DNA of 26,818 nt from Roseivirga sp. UBA6061. Lineage in GTDB: Bacteria > Bacteroidota > Bacteroidia > Cytophagales > Cyclobacteriaceae. Positions 1-6,898 of the stretch are shown here, piece after piece. The translations under genes and the position numbers were made by a program. The notes beneath the pieces are model-generated. The model saw only the letters and a program-made list of their open reading frames with translations. It had not been told where the DNA came from and did no database searches. Position 1 is the first letter of the stretch. Each line of letters begins with the position of its first letter. The stretch spans positions 1 to 26,818 of the forward strand of contig DIYF01000029.1 of the NCBI GenBank assembly GCA_002427745.1, given 5' to 3'.

Positions 1-2703
1 AACAAGAGGCTTGTCGCCACCATTGACAACAAAGTGTGCCCAATAGTATGGGTGTGTAAGAAGACCTTCTGCTTCGGCAAGGTAAGCCCGTTTCGCATTG
101 GCCAGAGCGGCACTTTTGCTCTCTCCATCAGCGAGGTTTTGATAAAAGTGATCCATTATTTTTGCCGTGCTTTGGTCATTGGCCGTCCAAAGTGTCATGA
201 CGAGACTTTGGCTACCAGCATAGAAAAAGCTACCGGCCAGGCTAAGTACGCCTTCGCCTGAAGTTGTCTGACCCCTACCTGTATTACAGGCACTAAGCAC
301 CACCATAGCTGCAGGAATATCCATGTTGAAAATCTCTGCCGTAGTCAAATATCCGTCATTGACACTGTCCTCTGTTTGCCTCGTAAAAACAAGTCTGGAA
401 AACATAGGGTCTTCTTTGTCCAGGAGTCCATGACTGGCAACATGCACAACTTCAAAATCAGGACTTTGCTCCTTAAACCGGCTTTCTGTGGCCTCTTCTC
501 TCAGAAAAACACTGGTACTGAAGTTCCTGCCTATGTTCTTCACCTCCTCCTGTGTCCAGGAGAGAGACCCCAATTCACTCCTCAGGGTGTCAATTCCTCT
601 GTATTGGGAAAGCTGCTGCTCTTCAAAAACAGGGGCAAAAGCCAATACGCGGGGTTCATAGAAACTTCCTTTGCTACTTCTCAATCTCAACAACAGGCTG
701 GCAGAGTTCGCGTAGCTTACTTCATGAGTGTTGATCAGATAATCCAGCTGACCGAATGTCTCTTCCTCTGAATTTTCAGTGAGTAAAAGTGTGCCAAAAG
801 GTATTGTAGAAAGTGCCTCATGAGGTACAATGGTAAGCTTATCATAATGGCCAAGCGTCTTTCCTTCTGGTAGTAGAATGTCTCTTAGTTTTTTACTCTC
901 CTGAATAAACGTTTTCAACGCAAGATCAGAGGTGACCGGCATATCATGCAGCTGTAAGTAAGCCGCTACTGCCTGGTTAAAGGTACTGTCAATGGGTACT
1001 ACCCGGAGCTCTGATTTGTCCTGAGTCAGTTGAAAAACATAGAGGTTTTCCTGATCAAGATGATAATTGAGCAGTAATTCTCCCTGTTTCAAAACCTTCT
1101 GAACAGAAGACAACCTTATTACATTTTGCCCATATCTGGCGCGATAGTAGTTTGGATAAGCCTTCTGAATCTGTTCAAACAGGTCTTCCCGTTTATTTCG
1201 CAGCATCAACAGTTCATTTTGATAGGCCATAAGGTTTGCGCTGTCCTGAGCGTTTTCAGCCTCCAGCTGGTAGATACCGGATTCAACCCGGGTTATTGCC
1301 ATATCGTAGTTTTCAGATTGCGTGATTATGGAATCGGGAACTCTGGCGTTTTTCAGATTTACTGCATCCTGCAGGTTGGCCAGAAGCAAGTTTGCCTTGT
1401 TGGTTTCAGAAAATCTGAATGCCTCTTCCAGGTATTGCCTGTCTTCCGTGATTTCGTACAGTTTATGGGAAAGCCTGAAGCCAGTACTGTTAGATTCCGA
1501 AATCATCTTCTGGTACTGTACCTTGTCTCTGAAAAGCGAAGGCTCCGCTCTCAGCCTCACCCCAAAGCTATCTGCTTTTAGTACTGTATTGTATGCTGCC
1601 AATAACAGGTCTTTGTCGTCATTCTTTTGATATAATGATTCCAGTGCACGGGTCTTGCCAACAAAAGAGGGATGCACTTCTCTGATATCTGCAATTTGTT
1701 GAATAGGTGGGTTTTGAAAGTCGTCTCTGAAGGTACCGGGAGTATTCAGGTCTATGACTTTTTGGTAATAGTGAAGAGCCGAATCGGGTTGGTCTGTTGC
1801 CAGGTAACCCAAGGCTACATTTTCATACAAAACCGTCCGCTGGTATATAAGTTGTGCCATTGTCTCTTCGAGCTTTGCCACACCCAGGGTAATGTACCGC
1901 CTGCCTTCATCCAGCCGGCCTGTATGCATAAGGTTGATCCCAAGATATACTCTTACCAGGGGTAAGGCTCTCTGGTCATAGGGGCTTCCCTGAGCTTCGA
2001 TCATCGCTTCAGCTTGTTCTGTATACTTTACGGCAGTGCTATAGTCTTTAATAAACCTGTAATGAGTTCCCAACCGGTAGAGTGCTTCACCTACCCAAAA
2101 GGAGCTCTGTCCATACTTTTTCTTCCTGAATTCAAGCACGCGCTCTTTCATCTTCTGAGATTTTACAAAATCTTCCGTCTGCATATAGGAATCAGACAGC
2201 CTGCCCATAATCATGTCAGTATCCGATTGTTGCTGAAAGGGAAGTGATAAGGAGATGGTAAGCGCGAATTCAAGGTGATCAATAGCTTCATGCTCTCTGT
2301 TCTGGCTGGAGAGTATATCTCCGTAAAGGATGTAATTCCTAATCAGTCCGGGATGGTCCCGCCTTTTAAAAACCAGTTTCTTAATCTCGATGGATTCTTT
2401 CAGGTAGGTAACTGACTTCTCTACCTGAGATTGATTATGTGCACTAAAGGCCAGGGCATGATAAACATCGGCCAGACCAACGTCTTTGATTTTCAAAGAG
2501 TCATAAATGGCAAGTGCCTGATAAAGTACCGAATCAGCTGCTTTGGGGGCTCTTATACTTAACAAAGAGTCTGCTTCAGACTTGTATAACAATGCGCGCC
2601 TGAGTGCCTCCTGATGTTCCTGGGCACCTAGGTTATGAGCCATGAGTGACCCCAAAATCAACATCAAAGAAAATGTGCGCAAATTACCGATCCTACACTT
2701 CAT
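1..2703 (-). CDS. Secreted TPR-CHAT protein, caspase-like protease (3' end outside window)
   Basis: The frame is open over 901 codons with no stop and runs off the left edge. The start at 2703 is fixed by an in-frame stop at 2716-2718. Residues 1-25 form a signal peptide ending near LGAQ, so the protein should be exported. Residues of about 30-480 are helical repeats of TPR character, followed by a coiled-coil-like stretch. The CHAT domain begins near residue 605 (IVPHEALSTIPFGTLL). The family's catalytic dyad is intact: His758 in HVASHG (codon 430-432) and Cys806 in VLSACNTG (codon 286-288). The last visible residues (YYWAHFVVNGGDKPLV) match the usual CHAT C-terminus, so only a few residues are missing. 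CHAT proteins are clan CD peptidases related to caspases and separase; the substrate here is unknown. It lies 40 bp downstream of the TPR membrane protein and is probably co-transcribed with it and the sigma factor. Confidence 0.88.
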   Translation of the reverse strand, partial: MKCRIGNLRTFSLMLILGSLMAHNLGAQEHQEALRRALLYKSEADSLLSIRAPKAADSVLYQALAIYDSLKIKDVGLADVYHALAFSAHNQSQVEKSVTYLKESIEIKKLVFKRRDHPGLIRNYILYGDILSSQNREHEAIDHLEFALTISLSLPFQQQSDTDMIMGRLSDSYMQTEDFVKSQKMKERVLEFRKKKYGQSSFWVGEALYRLGTHYRFIKDYSTAVKYTEQAEAMIEAQGSPYDQRALPLVRVYLGINLMHTGRLDEGRRYITLGVAKLEETMAQLIYQRTVLYENVALGYLATDQPDSALHYYQKVIDLNTPGTFRDDFQNPPIQQIADIREVHPSFVGKTRALESLYQKNDDKDLLLAAYNTVLKADSFGVRLRAEPSLFRDKVQYQKMISESNSTGFRLSHKLYEITEDRQYLEEAFRFSETNKANLLLANLQDAVNLKNARVPDSIITQSENYDMAITRVESGIYQLEAENAQDSANLMAYQNELLMLRNKREDLFEQIQKAYPNYYRARYGQNVIRLSSVQKVLKQGELLLNYHLDQENLYVFQLTQDKSELRVVPIDSTFNQAVAAYLQLHDMPVTSDLALKTFIQESKKLRDILLPEGKTLGHYDKLTIVPHEALSTIPFGTLLLTENSEEETFGQLDYLINTHEVSYANSASLLLRLRSSKGSFYEPRVLAFAPVFEEQQLSQYRGIDTLRSELGSLSWTQEEVKNIGRNFSTSVFLREEATESRFKEQSPDFEVVHVASHGLLDKEDPMFSRLVFTRQTEDSVNDGYLTTAEIFNMDIPAAMVVLSACNTGRGQTTSGEGVLSLAGSFFYAGSQSLVMTLWTANDQSTAKIMDHFYQNLADGESKSAALANAKRAYLAEAEGLLTHPYYWAHFVVNGGDKPLV

Positions 2704-2743
2704 GACTGTCTTTATTTATCAAGGTGAACCGGAGCTCCAGAGA

Positions 2744-3436
2744 CTAATACCCTGCCCAGTTCAGAATTTTCTCCGCCATATCAGCATATTGCCTCAGGTC
2801 CTGAACCTGCCTGAGGTAGAATCCCGAAGAATCGGGTTCGTCCAGCAACAGATAACTCAACCCTATGTACCAGACCTTTGGCTCGGCAAAGAGCCCTTCG
2901 TCATTTACAGCCCGCAGACTCTCAATGGCCGGGCGAGGCTGACTAAGGGCGAGATGACTCAGGCCTTTATAGAAGGCCGTTGTATCTGATTCATGCATTT
3001 GTTTAAAGTGTGTCAGTGCCTCCTGATACTTTTGGCGATCATACAGATTCAGTGCCTGCTCCAGGTCACCGTCAAAATCTCTTCCGCTGATAGCATTAGG
3101 GAACGGGGCAAAACTCTCTTCAAACAAAGTTTGATGGTGTGGCTTACCGGGGATAAACAAAACCAGTAATGATACCGCAGCGGCTACTGCCACGGGAATA
3201 AGCCAGCGCCTACCCGAAACCCTTTTTTTGGCAGCCTGCCGTTCCATTACCCGGCCCATTTCACTCCTGATGCCCAATGTTTTAATCAAATTTACCTCAG
3301 CTTTGTATGCTTCAAAATCGGCCTTGATTGCCTCATTCTGCTTTAGCTCCTCTTCAAAGGCTGATAGCTGATCAGCTGTAAGCTCTCCTGAGAGGTAAGC
3401 ATCAAAGCGCTCAATATTTTGCTCCCTTATTGTCAT
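2744..3436 (-). CDS. Single-pass membrane protein with extracytoplasmic TPR-like domain, putative anti-sigma factor
   Basis: The protein has 230 residues if started at 3436, where its ATG overlaps the sigma-factor stop as ATGA; a longer frame back to 3499 would overlap the sigma gene by more. Residues 1-60 are an acidic helical cytoplasmic segment (FDAYLSGELT, then FEEELKQNEA) of the kind that opens many Bacteroidota membrane anti-sigma-like proteins. I see no zinc-finger HxxxCxxC motif. A basic stretch (AAKKRVSGRR) leads into one transmembrane helix at about residues 78-96. The outside part contains two or three TPR-like helical pairs (LNLYDRQKYQEALTHFKQ). Translational coupling to the sigma gene suggests that it binds that factor, but binding is inferred from position rather than from a recognised anti-sigma domain. 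It may instead be a TPR adaptor for the CHAT protein. Confidence 0.75.
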   Translation of the reverse strand: MTIREQNIERFDAYLSGELTADQLSAFEEELKQNEAIKADFEAYKAEVNLIKTLGIRSEMGRVMERQAAKKRVSGRRWLIPVAVAAAVSLLVLFIPGKPHHQTLFEESFAPFPNAISGRDFDGDLEQALNLYDRQKYQEALTHFKQMHESDTTAFYKGLSHLALSQPRPAIESLRAVNDEGLFAEPKVWYIGLSYLLLDEPDSSGFYLRQVQDLRQYADMAEKILNWAGY

Positions 3437-3987
3437 ATGATGAAATGATCTTTTTTCAAACCATAACCACGGATGATCTCCCCCAGCTTTTTCATGCATC
3501 GCAGTTTTTTAGTTCTTGCTACCTGTGTACTGCTGAGACCGAATTGCTCCGCCAGTTCCTGCATATTGCGCTCATTAAAGTAGAAGCTGGTCAGCAATGT
3601 GCGACATTCAACGTCCATACGCCTCAATACTTCCCGGATCAGGTTTGCATTAACTTCATCATCATGCTCATCTCTTAGTTGATCATTTTCGAGGGGCGTA
3701 GTCACAATTTTCCGTTTTCTGAGATGTTGCAACCAGAGGTTTCTGGCGACAGCGTAGGCGTAAGATGTTATGGCTGATTCTCCCCGGAATTTTCCTTCAA
3801 GCAGGTTTCTATAAACAACCGTGATCGCGTCCTGAAAAAAATCCTTTGCCTCATCTTCACTACCGCTGTTGGACTGAATAAATACGGACACTTTAGGAAA
3901 GCAATTATCATAGAGATATTCCAGTGCCTGTGCTCTTTTCTTCTTGTCAGACGATAAAATATACTGTATGCAGGTATCGGGTTTCAT
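3433..3987 (-). CDS. RNA polymerase sigma factor, ECF type
   Basis: The protein has 184 residues, a normal ECF size. Region 2 lies around residues 30-90 and includes KDFFQDAITVVYRN, the core-binding helix, followed by ITSYAYAVARNLWLQHLRK, the region that recognises the -10 element. Region 4 lies around 115-175 with the helix-turn-helix MQELAEQFGLSSTQVARTKK. The frame can be extended to a GTG at 4050, but the ATG at 3987 gives the usual short N-terminus (MKPDTCIQYI) and a -7-like element sits between the two. It is the first gene of a three-gene operon with the TPR membrane protein and the CHAT protein. ECF factors of this kind are normally held by a membrane anti-sigma factor and released by an envelope signal. 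The target promoters cannot be told from this window. Confidence 0.87.
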   Translation of the reverse strand: MKPDTCIQYILSSDKKKRAQALEYLYDNCFPKVSVFIQSNSGSEDEAKDFFQDAITVVYRNLLEGKFRGESAITSYAYAVARNLWLQHLRKRKIVTTPLENDQLRDEHDDEVNANLIREVLRRMDVECRTLLTSFYFNERNMQELAEQFGLSSTQVARTKKLRCMKKLGEIIRGYGLKKDHFII

Positions 3988-4270
3988 GCCAGGAATGACG
4001 CAATTTGAATAAATCGACCCAGATACACCACAAAAATAACGCCTTCTCACATATTACTTCATGGTATAGATCAATTAACTCTTACAAAGACGTCTCTTTC
4101 AGGCTACTGAGGTGTAAAAACACTTTTCTAACTTCAGTACGAACAAATTGCTATTGTAAAACACAAAAAAATCAAGCCTTTCCAAAAAAATTAAAAAAAT
4201 GTGACTACGCAAAGGCAAAGGATGCAACTGAGAGGTGAAATCAATTTTAAACCTTTAAGACTAAATAGTT
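3988..4270. other. Divergent intergenic region between sigma operon and secreted orphan
   Basis: This 283-bp region separates divergent genes. It holds the candidate -7 element of the sigma operon and, on the side of the secreted protein, three A7 tracts at 4165-4171, 4184-4190 and 4193-4199. The tract centres are 19 and 9 bp apart, close to two turns and one turn of DNA, so the region may be intrinsically bent. No clear TAnnTTTG element was found for the plus-strand gene. Confidence 0.5.
4031..4038 (-). promoter_or_regulatory. Possible -7 promoter element of the sigma-factor operon
   Basis: On the minus strand this reads TATTTTTG, an exact match to the Bacteroidota -7 consensus TAnnTTTG. 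It lies 44 bp upstream of the ATG at 3987. No good -33 TTG is found at the expected spacing, so support rests on the -7 match and position only. Confidence 0.28.
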
Positions 4271-4699
4271 ATGAAGACCAAAAGTCCTTTCCTTTTCGCC
4301 CTTTTGATGGCAATGATTACGTTATCGACCAGTGCCGGTACAGAGCCAGCAGAGAAATTACCTCCTCCGTGCACAACCTCTCATTCCAGTTTTATACTTT
4401 CTACAAGCCCACTGGCTGTTGAAACATGTCAAAACTCAAATGTTTCTGCATTTGCCCTTTCCCATTGCAATGCCAGGAATAGCTATGGATACAGATGGGT
4501 AATTACCAACAGTGATTTTCCTAATTTCTCAAGAACCTACACGACCAGTAACTCCAACTGGTCAGGTACTTGTCACGATTTAAGAGAGGGATATAATACA
4601 ATTACCCTGTACTATCGAACCAATTCGAGTGATACATGGGTCCAATACGCTCTTGGCGGCATTACATTGACTTGTGTAGATTGCGGTCCTGATCAGTAA
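4271..4699 (+). CDS. Small secreted six-cysteine protein of unknown function
   Basis: The protein has 142 residues. A clear signal peptide covers about residues 1-22 (charged MKTKS, hydrophobic core, cleavage near STSAG). The mature part has six cysteines (34, 53, 66, 101, 135, 138), enough for three disulfides, and is rich in Ser, Thr and Asn. Alternating patterns such as YGYRWVITN and NTITLYYRTN suggest a small beta-sandwich, possibly Ig-like or PKD-like, but I recognise no family. There is no C-terminal type IX sorting motif that I can identify, since the protein ends CVDCGPDQ. It stands alone on the plus strand, divergent from the sigma operon and convergent with the GH65 gene. The start is the ATG after an A/T-rich leader. 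The signal peptide and cysteine pattern make it likely real despite its size. Confidence 0.7.
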   Translation: MKTKSPFLFALLMAMITLSTSAGTEPAEKLPPPCTTSHSSFILSTSPLAVETCQNSNVSAFALSHCNARNSYGYRWVITNSDFPNFSRTYTTSNSNWSGTCHDLREGYNTITLYYRTNSSDTWVQYALGGITLTCVDCGPDQ

Positions 4700-4709
4700 A
4701 CCAAAATGA

Positions 4710-4739
4710 ATATGAGGTCGGCTTGACCCGGCCTCATAT
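4710..4739. terminator. Hairpin between convergent genes, probable bidirectional terminator
   Basis: A 30-nt inverted repeat has arms ATATGAGGTCGG and CCGGCCTCATAT around the 6-nt loop CTTGAC. That gives 12 pairs with one G-T wobble. It begins 11 bp after the stop of the secreted orphan and ends 6 bp from the stop of the GH65 gene. Neither side has a strong T tract, but the position between convergent genes and the stable stem fit a shared terminator. Confidence 0.65.
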
Positions 4740-4745
4740 CTCCTA

Positions 4746-6767
4746 TTATCTCTTATGATAGCCCTTCACCTCAAATTTCTTCCAGTTTTTTGGTTTGTTC
4801 ACTGTACCCTGTACGATGCCTTCATTGGTAATGTCCAGACCCGCAAAACCTCCTAATACGGTTTGGAGCATGCCGCCTGCCCCGGTGGCAAAATAAGGGT
4901 TGGTTCCTCCTCTGGTTTCTGACAGTACACCAAAGGGAGGTACTGCATTGGGGCGAAAACTATTGGTCCATACCTCATAAGCTTTTTTGCTATCTCCCAG
5001 TCGGGCATAAATACTCGCCAGTACACAAAAGCCCATGGCCGGACCATTGGGAGACATCCGCGTTTCATAAAACTCAAGGTCTTTTCGGATCTGTGATTTG
5101 TCTGTATAGAATTGCAGCGGATAAGACAGCAGGTTTACATCAGCCTGCTTGATCATCACATCGGCATATGTGGCATTCTCTTTGGTAGTGCCATCAGCAT
5201 ATTTCAGAATCGGAATATTCTCCACCACATGAGCCCAGTCAGGGTCTGCCGATTCACCCAGTAGCTGAGCCGCTTCTGTAGCATAGCCCAGGGTCATCTT
5301 GGCAATGGCATTGGTAAAGGCATTGTTGTCTATATTTTCTTCCCATTCGTTGGCACCAATTACGTTTTTGATATCGTATTGTCCGGGACCATTGCGCTCT
5401 ACCCGGCTGGCCCAGAATTTGGCCACCTCCCTGAGTACCGGCCAGCCACGGTCTCTTAACCATTCTTTATCACCCGTCACCTGGTAGTACTTCCAGAAGG
5501 CCCAGCCTACACAACCGGTGATATGATGCTCGAAAGGACCCGTGAGTGCCCAAACGGGAGTGTCTTCTGATCCATCATCGGCAGACTCCCAGGGAAATTG
5601 TGCTCCCTTATAGCCATGGGCAAATGCATTTTGTTTGGCTGCCTCCAGTCTTTCAAAACGGTATTCCAGCAGCGATCTGGCAATCTCCGGCTGCAGCATA
5701 AGCAGAGGCGGGTACATCCAAAGTTCAGTGTCCCAGAATACGTGACCATTATACCCCAGGCCGGAAAGCCCCATAGGGGAAAGAGAATAAGCGGTACCTT
5801 CTCGTGCAAAGGAGTACAAGTGATACAAGGCTGAGCGTACATCTTTCTGTGACTGCAAATCGCCCTCAATCACCACATCACCTTCCCAAAGCTTATCCCA
5901 GGCTTTGGTATGTCGGTCTAACAGACGTTCGATACCCTCCAGCCTGGCGTAAATCGTGAGCCTCTCGGCTTCGTTCAGCGGATCAGCAAAATGTTCACTG
6001 GCCAGGGTGGAACCAACCAGGGCAAACTCATAGGTCTGACCTGCCTTGATATCTACATTGAATTTGGCCCAGTGCTTATTAAAGTCCCAGTCTTCGTGAA
6101 TCACTTTGGGCGCATGGCCATGTTCTTCACTGAAAATAAAGGTGGAAGAAGCCGCCACCTCACTGGAACCGGACGGGCTCTTACCGTGAGAGGTCATTAA
6201 GGGAAAAGACACATGAGGACGGTCAATCTGAGCATACAGCTGCTTTACATCTCTCAGGTGGTCAGGAGCTTCCATAGTAGCAATAGGTGTAGCCCTGAGG
6301 TCTTTCTTTGCCGTAATTTTCATAATGACCATGGCAGTAAAAGGAAGATGCCTTAAGGACATTACCTGATGCTCAACCGAAGCCAGGTCTTCAATATCAA
6401 AGGTGGTGGTAAGAATGGCCTGCTTCATATCCAGCACCTGCCGGTAATTGCGAATCATTTCTCCCCCGACTCTACGGCTGTCAATATCCAGATCCAGGTT
6501 GATGTGATTGAAGGTTTTGAGGATATTGGAGACACGACCTCTCTGGTAGTTATCATACACTCCATTGAGTACTACGTCCTGCACATGCATGGCCTGTGGC
6601 GAAGACACAATACCCACCATGCCATTGCCTACCGTAATGCCATAGTAGTTATTTGGATCGATGTTTTTGGCGGGGATATGCCAGGGGGATTCATCATAGT
6701 TTTGCGCCTCTACAGACAGGCACAGGAGGAGGGCCAGACAGCCACAAATAAGCTTCTTCATATTCAT
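4746..6767 (-). CDS. Secreted glycoside hydrolase family 65 protein, probable alpha-glucoside hydrolase
   Basis: The protein has 673 residues with a signal peptide (1-22, ending VEAQ), so it is likely periplasmic. Residues of about 25-300 match the GH65 N-terminal beta-sandwich (YGITVGNGMVGI) and about 305-645 the (alpha/alpha)6 barrel. Family motifs are GHVFWDTELWMYPP (341-354), HHITGCVGWAFWKYY (414-428), GANEWEENIDNNAFTN (471-486) and KQADVNLLSYP (540-550). Glu474 sits where GH65 enzymes carry the catalytic acid, although the usual PDEY there reads ANEW. Glu617 lies just before ATGAGGMLQTVLGG, where hydrolases of the family (the human collagen-disaccharide glucosidase PGGHG and bacterial kojibiose hydrolases) have a base and phosphorylases have a phosphate site. 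A hydrolase is therefore favoured over a phosphorylase. Substrate is not readable; alpha-1,2-glucosides are plausible. It is the last gene of the SusCD cluster. Confidence 0.85.
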   Translation of the reverse strand: MNMKKLICGCLALLLCLSVEAQNYDESPWHIPAKNIDPNNYYGITVGNGMVGIVSSPQAMHVQDVVLNGVYDNYQRGRVSNILKTFNHINLDLDIDSRRVGGEMIRNYRQVLDMKQAILTTTFDIEDLASVEHQVMSLRHLPFTAMVIMKITAKKDLRATPIATMEAPDHLRDVKQLYAQIDRPHVSFPLMTSHGKSPSGSSEVAASSTFIFSEEHGHAPKVIHEDWDFNKHWAKFNVDIKAGQTYEFALVGSTLASEHFADPLNEAERLTIYARLEGIERLLDRHTKAWDKLWEGDVVIEGDLQSQKDVRSALYHLYSFAREGTAYSLSPMGLSGLGYNGHVFWDTELWMYPPLLMLQPEIARSLLEYRFERLEAAKQNAFAHGYKGAQFPWESADDGSEDTPVWALTGPFEHHITGCVGWAFWKYYQVTGDKEWLRDRGWPVLREVAKFWASRVERNGPGQYDIKNVIGANEWEENIDNNAFTNAIAKMTLGYATEAAQLLGESADPDWAHVVENIPILKYADGTTKENATYADVMIKQADVNLLSYPLQFYTDKSQIRKDLEFYETRMSPNGPAMGFCVLASIYARLGDSKKAYEVWTNSFRPNAVPPFGVLSETRGGTNPYFATGAGGMLQTVLGGFAGLDITNEGIVQGTVNKPKNWKKFEVKGYHKR

Positions 6768-6796
6768 TGCTTTTTTGTTTGATAATCAACCACAGC

Positions 6797-6815
6797 TCGT
6801 GAACTTCTCTCACGA
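6797..6815 (-). other. Small hairpin in the GH65 leader
   Basis: Perfect 6-bp arms TCGTGA and TCACGA surround a 7-nt loop, 30 bp upstream of the GH65 start. There is no T tract on the minus strand, so this is not a standard terminator. It may be an RNA processing or stability element, or chance. Confidence 0.3.
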
Positions 6816-6858
6816 ATGCGGGTACCAGGATTCCTCCAAATCCAGATAATGATAAGGA

Positions 6859-6895
6859 ATTTCAGACAAAGAGACCAGCCTCAACGATCTGAAAT
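6859..6895 (-). other. Inverted repeat just after the second susC-like gene
   Basis: Perfect 8-bp arms ATTTCAGA and TCTGAAAT lie 21 nt apart, with GAG and CTC able to pair inside. It begins 3 nt after the stop of the truncated SusC-like gene and has no T tract. It could protect the 3' end of the upstream message, or weakly end transcription before the GH65 gene. Confidence 0.35.
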
Positions 6896-6898
6896 CGC

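Noticed and set aside
1126..1581. Plus-strand 151-codon frame inside the CHAT gene
   Set aside because: The minus-strand frame across it gives a coherent TPR-CHAT protein with intact motifs; this is an antisense shadow.
4543..4563. Inverted repeat GACCAGT/ACTGGTC with a 7-nt loop inside the secreted orphan
   Set aside because: It lies within the coding frame and encodes ordinary Thr/Ser/Asn residues; no regulatory role can be argued.
6779..6789. Palindrome TTGATAATCAA near the GH65 start
   Set aside because: It is short and A/T-rich, has no second copy before other cluster genes, and could easily be chance.
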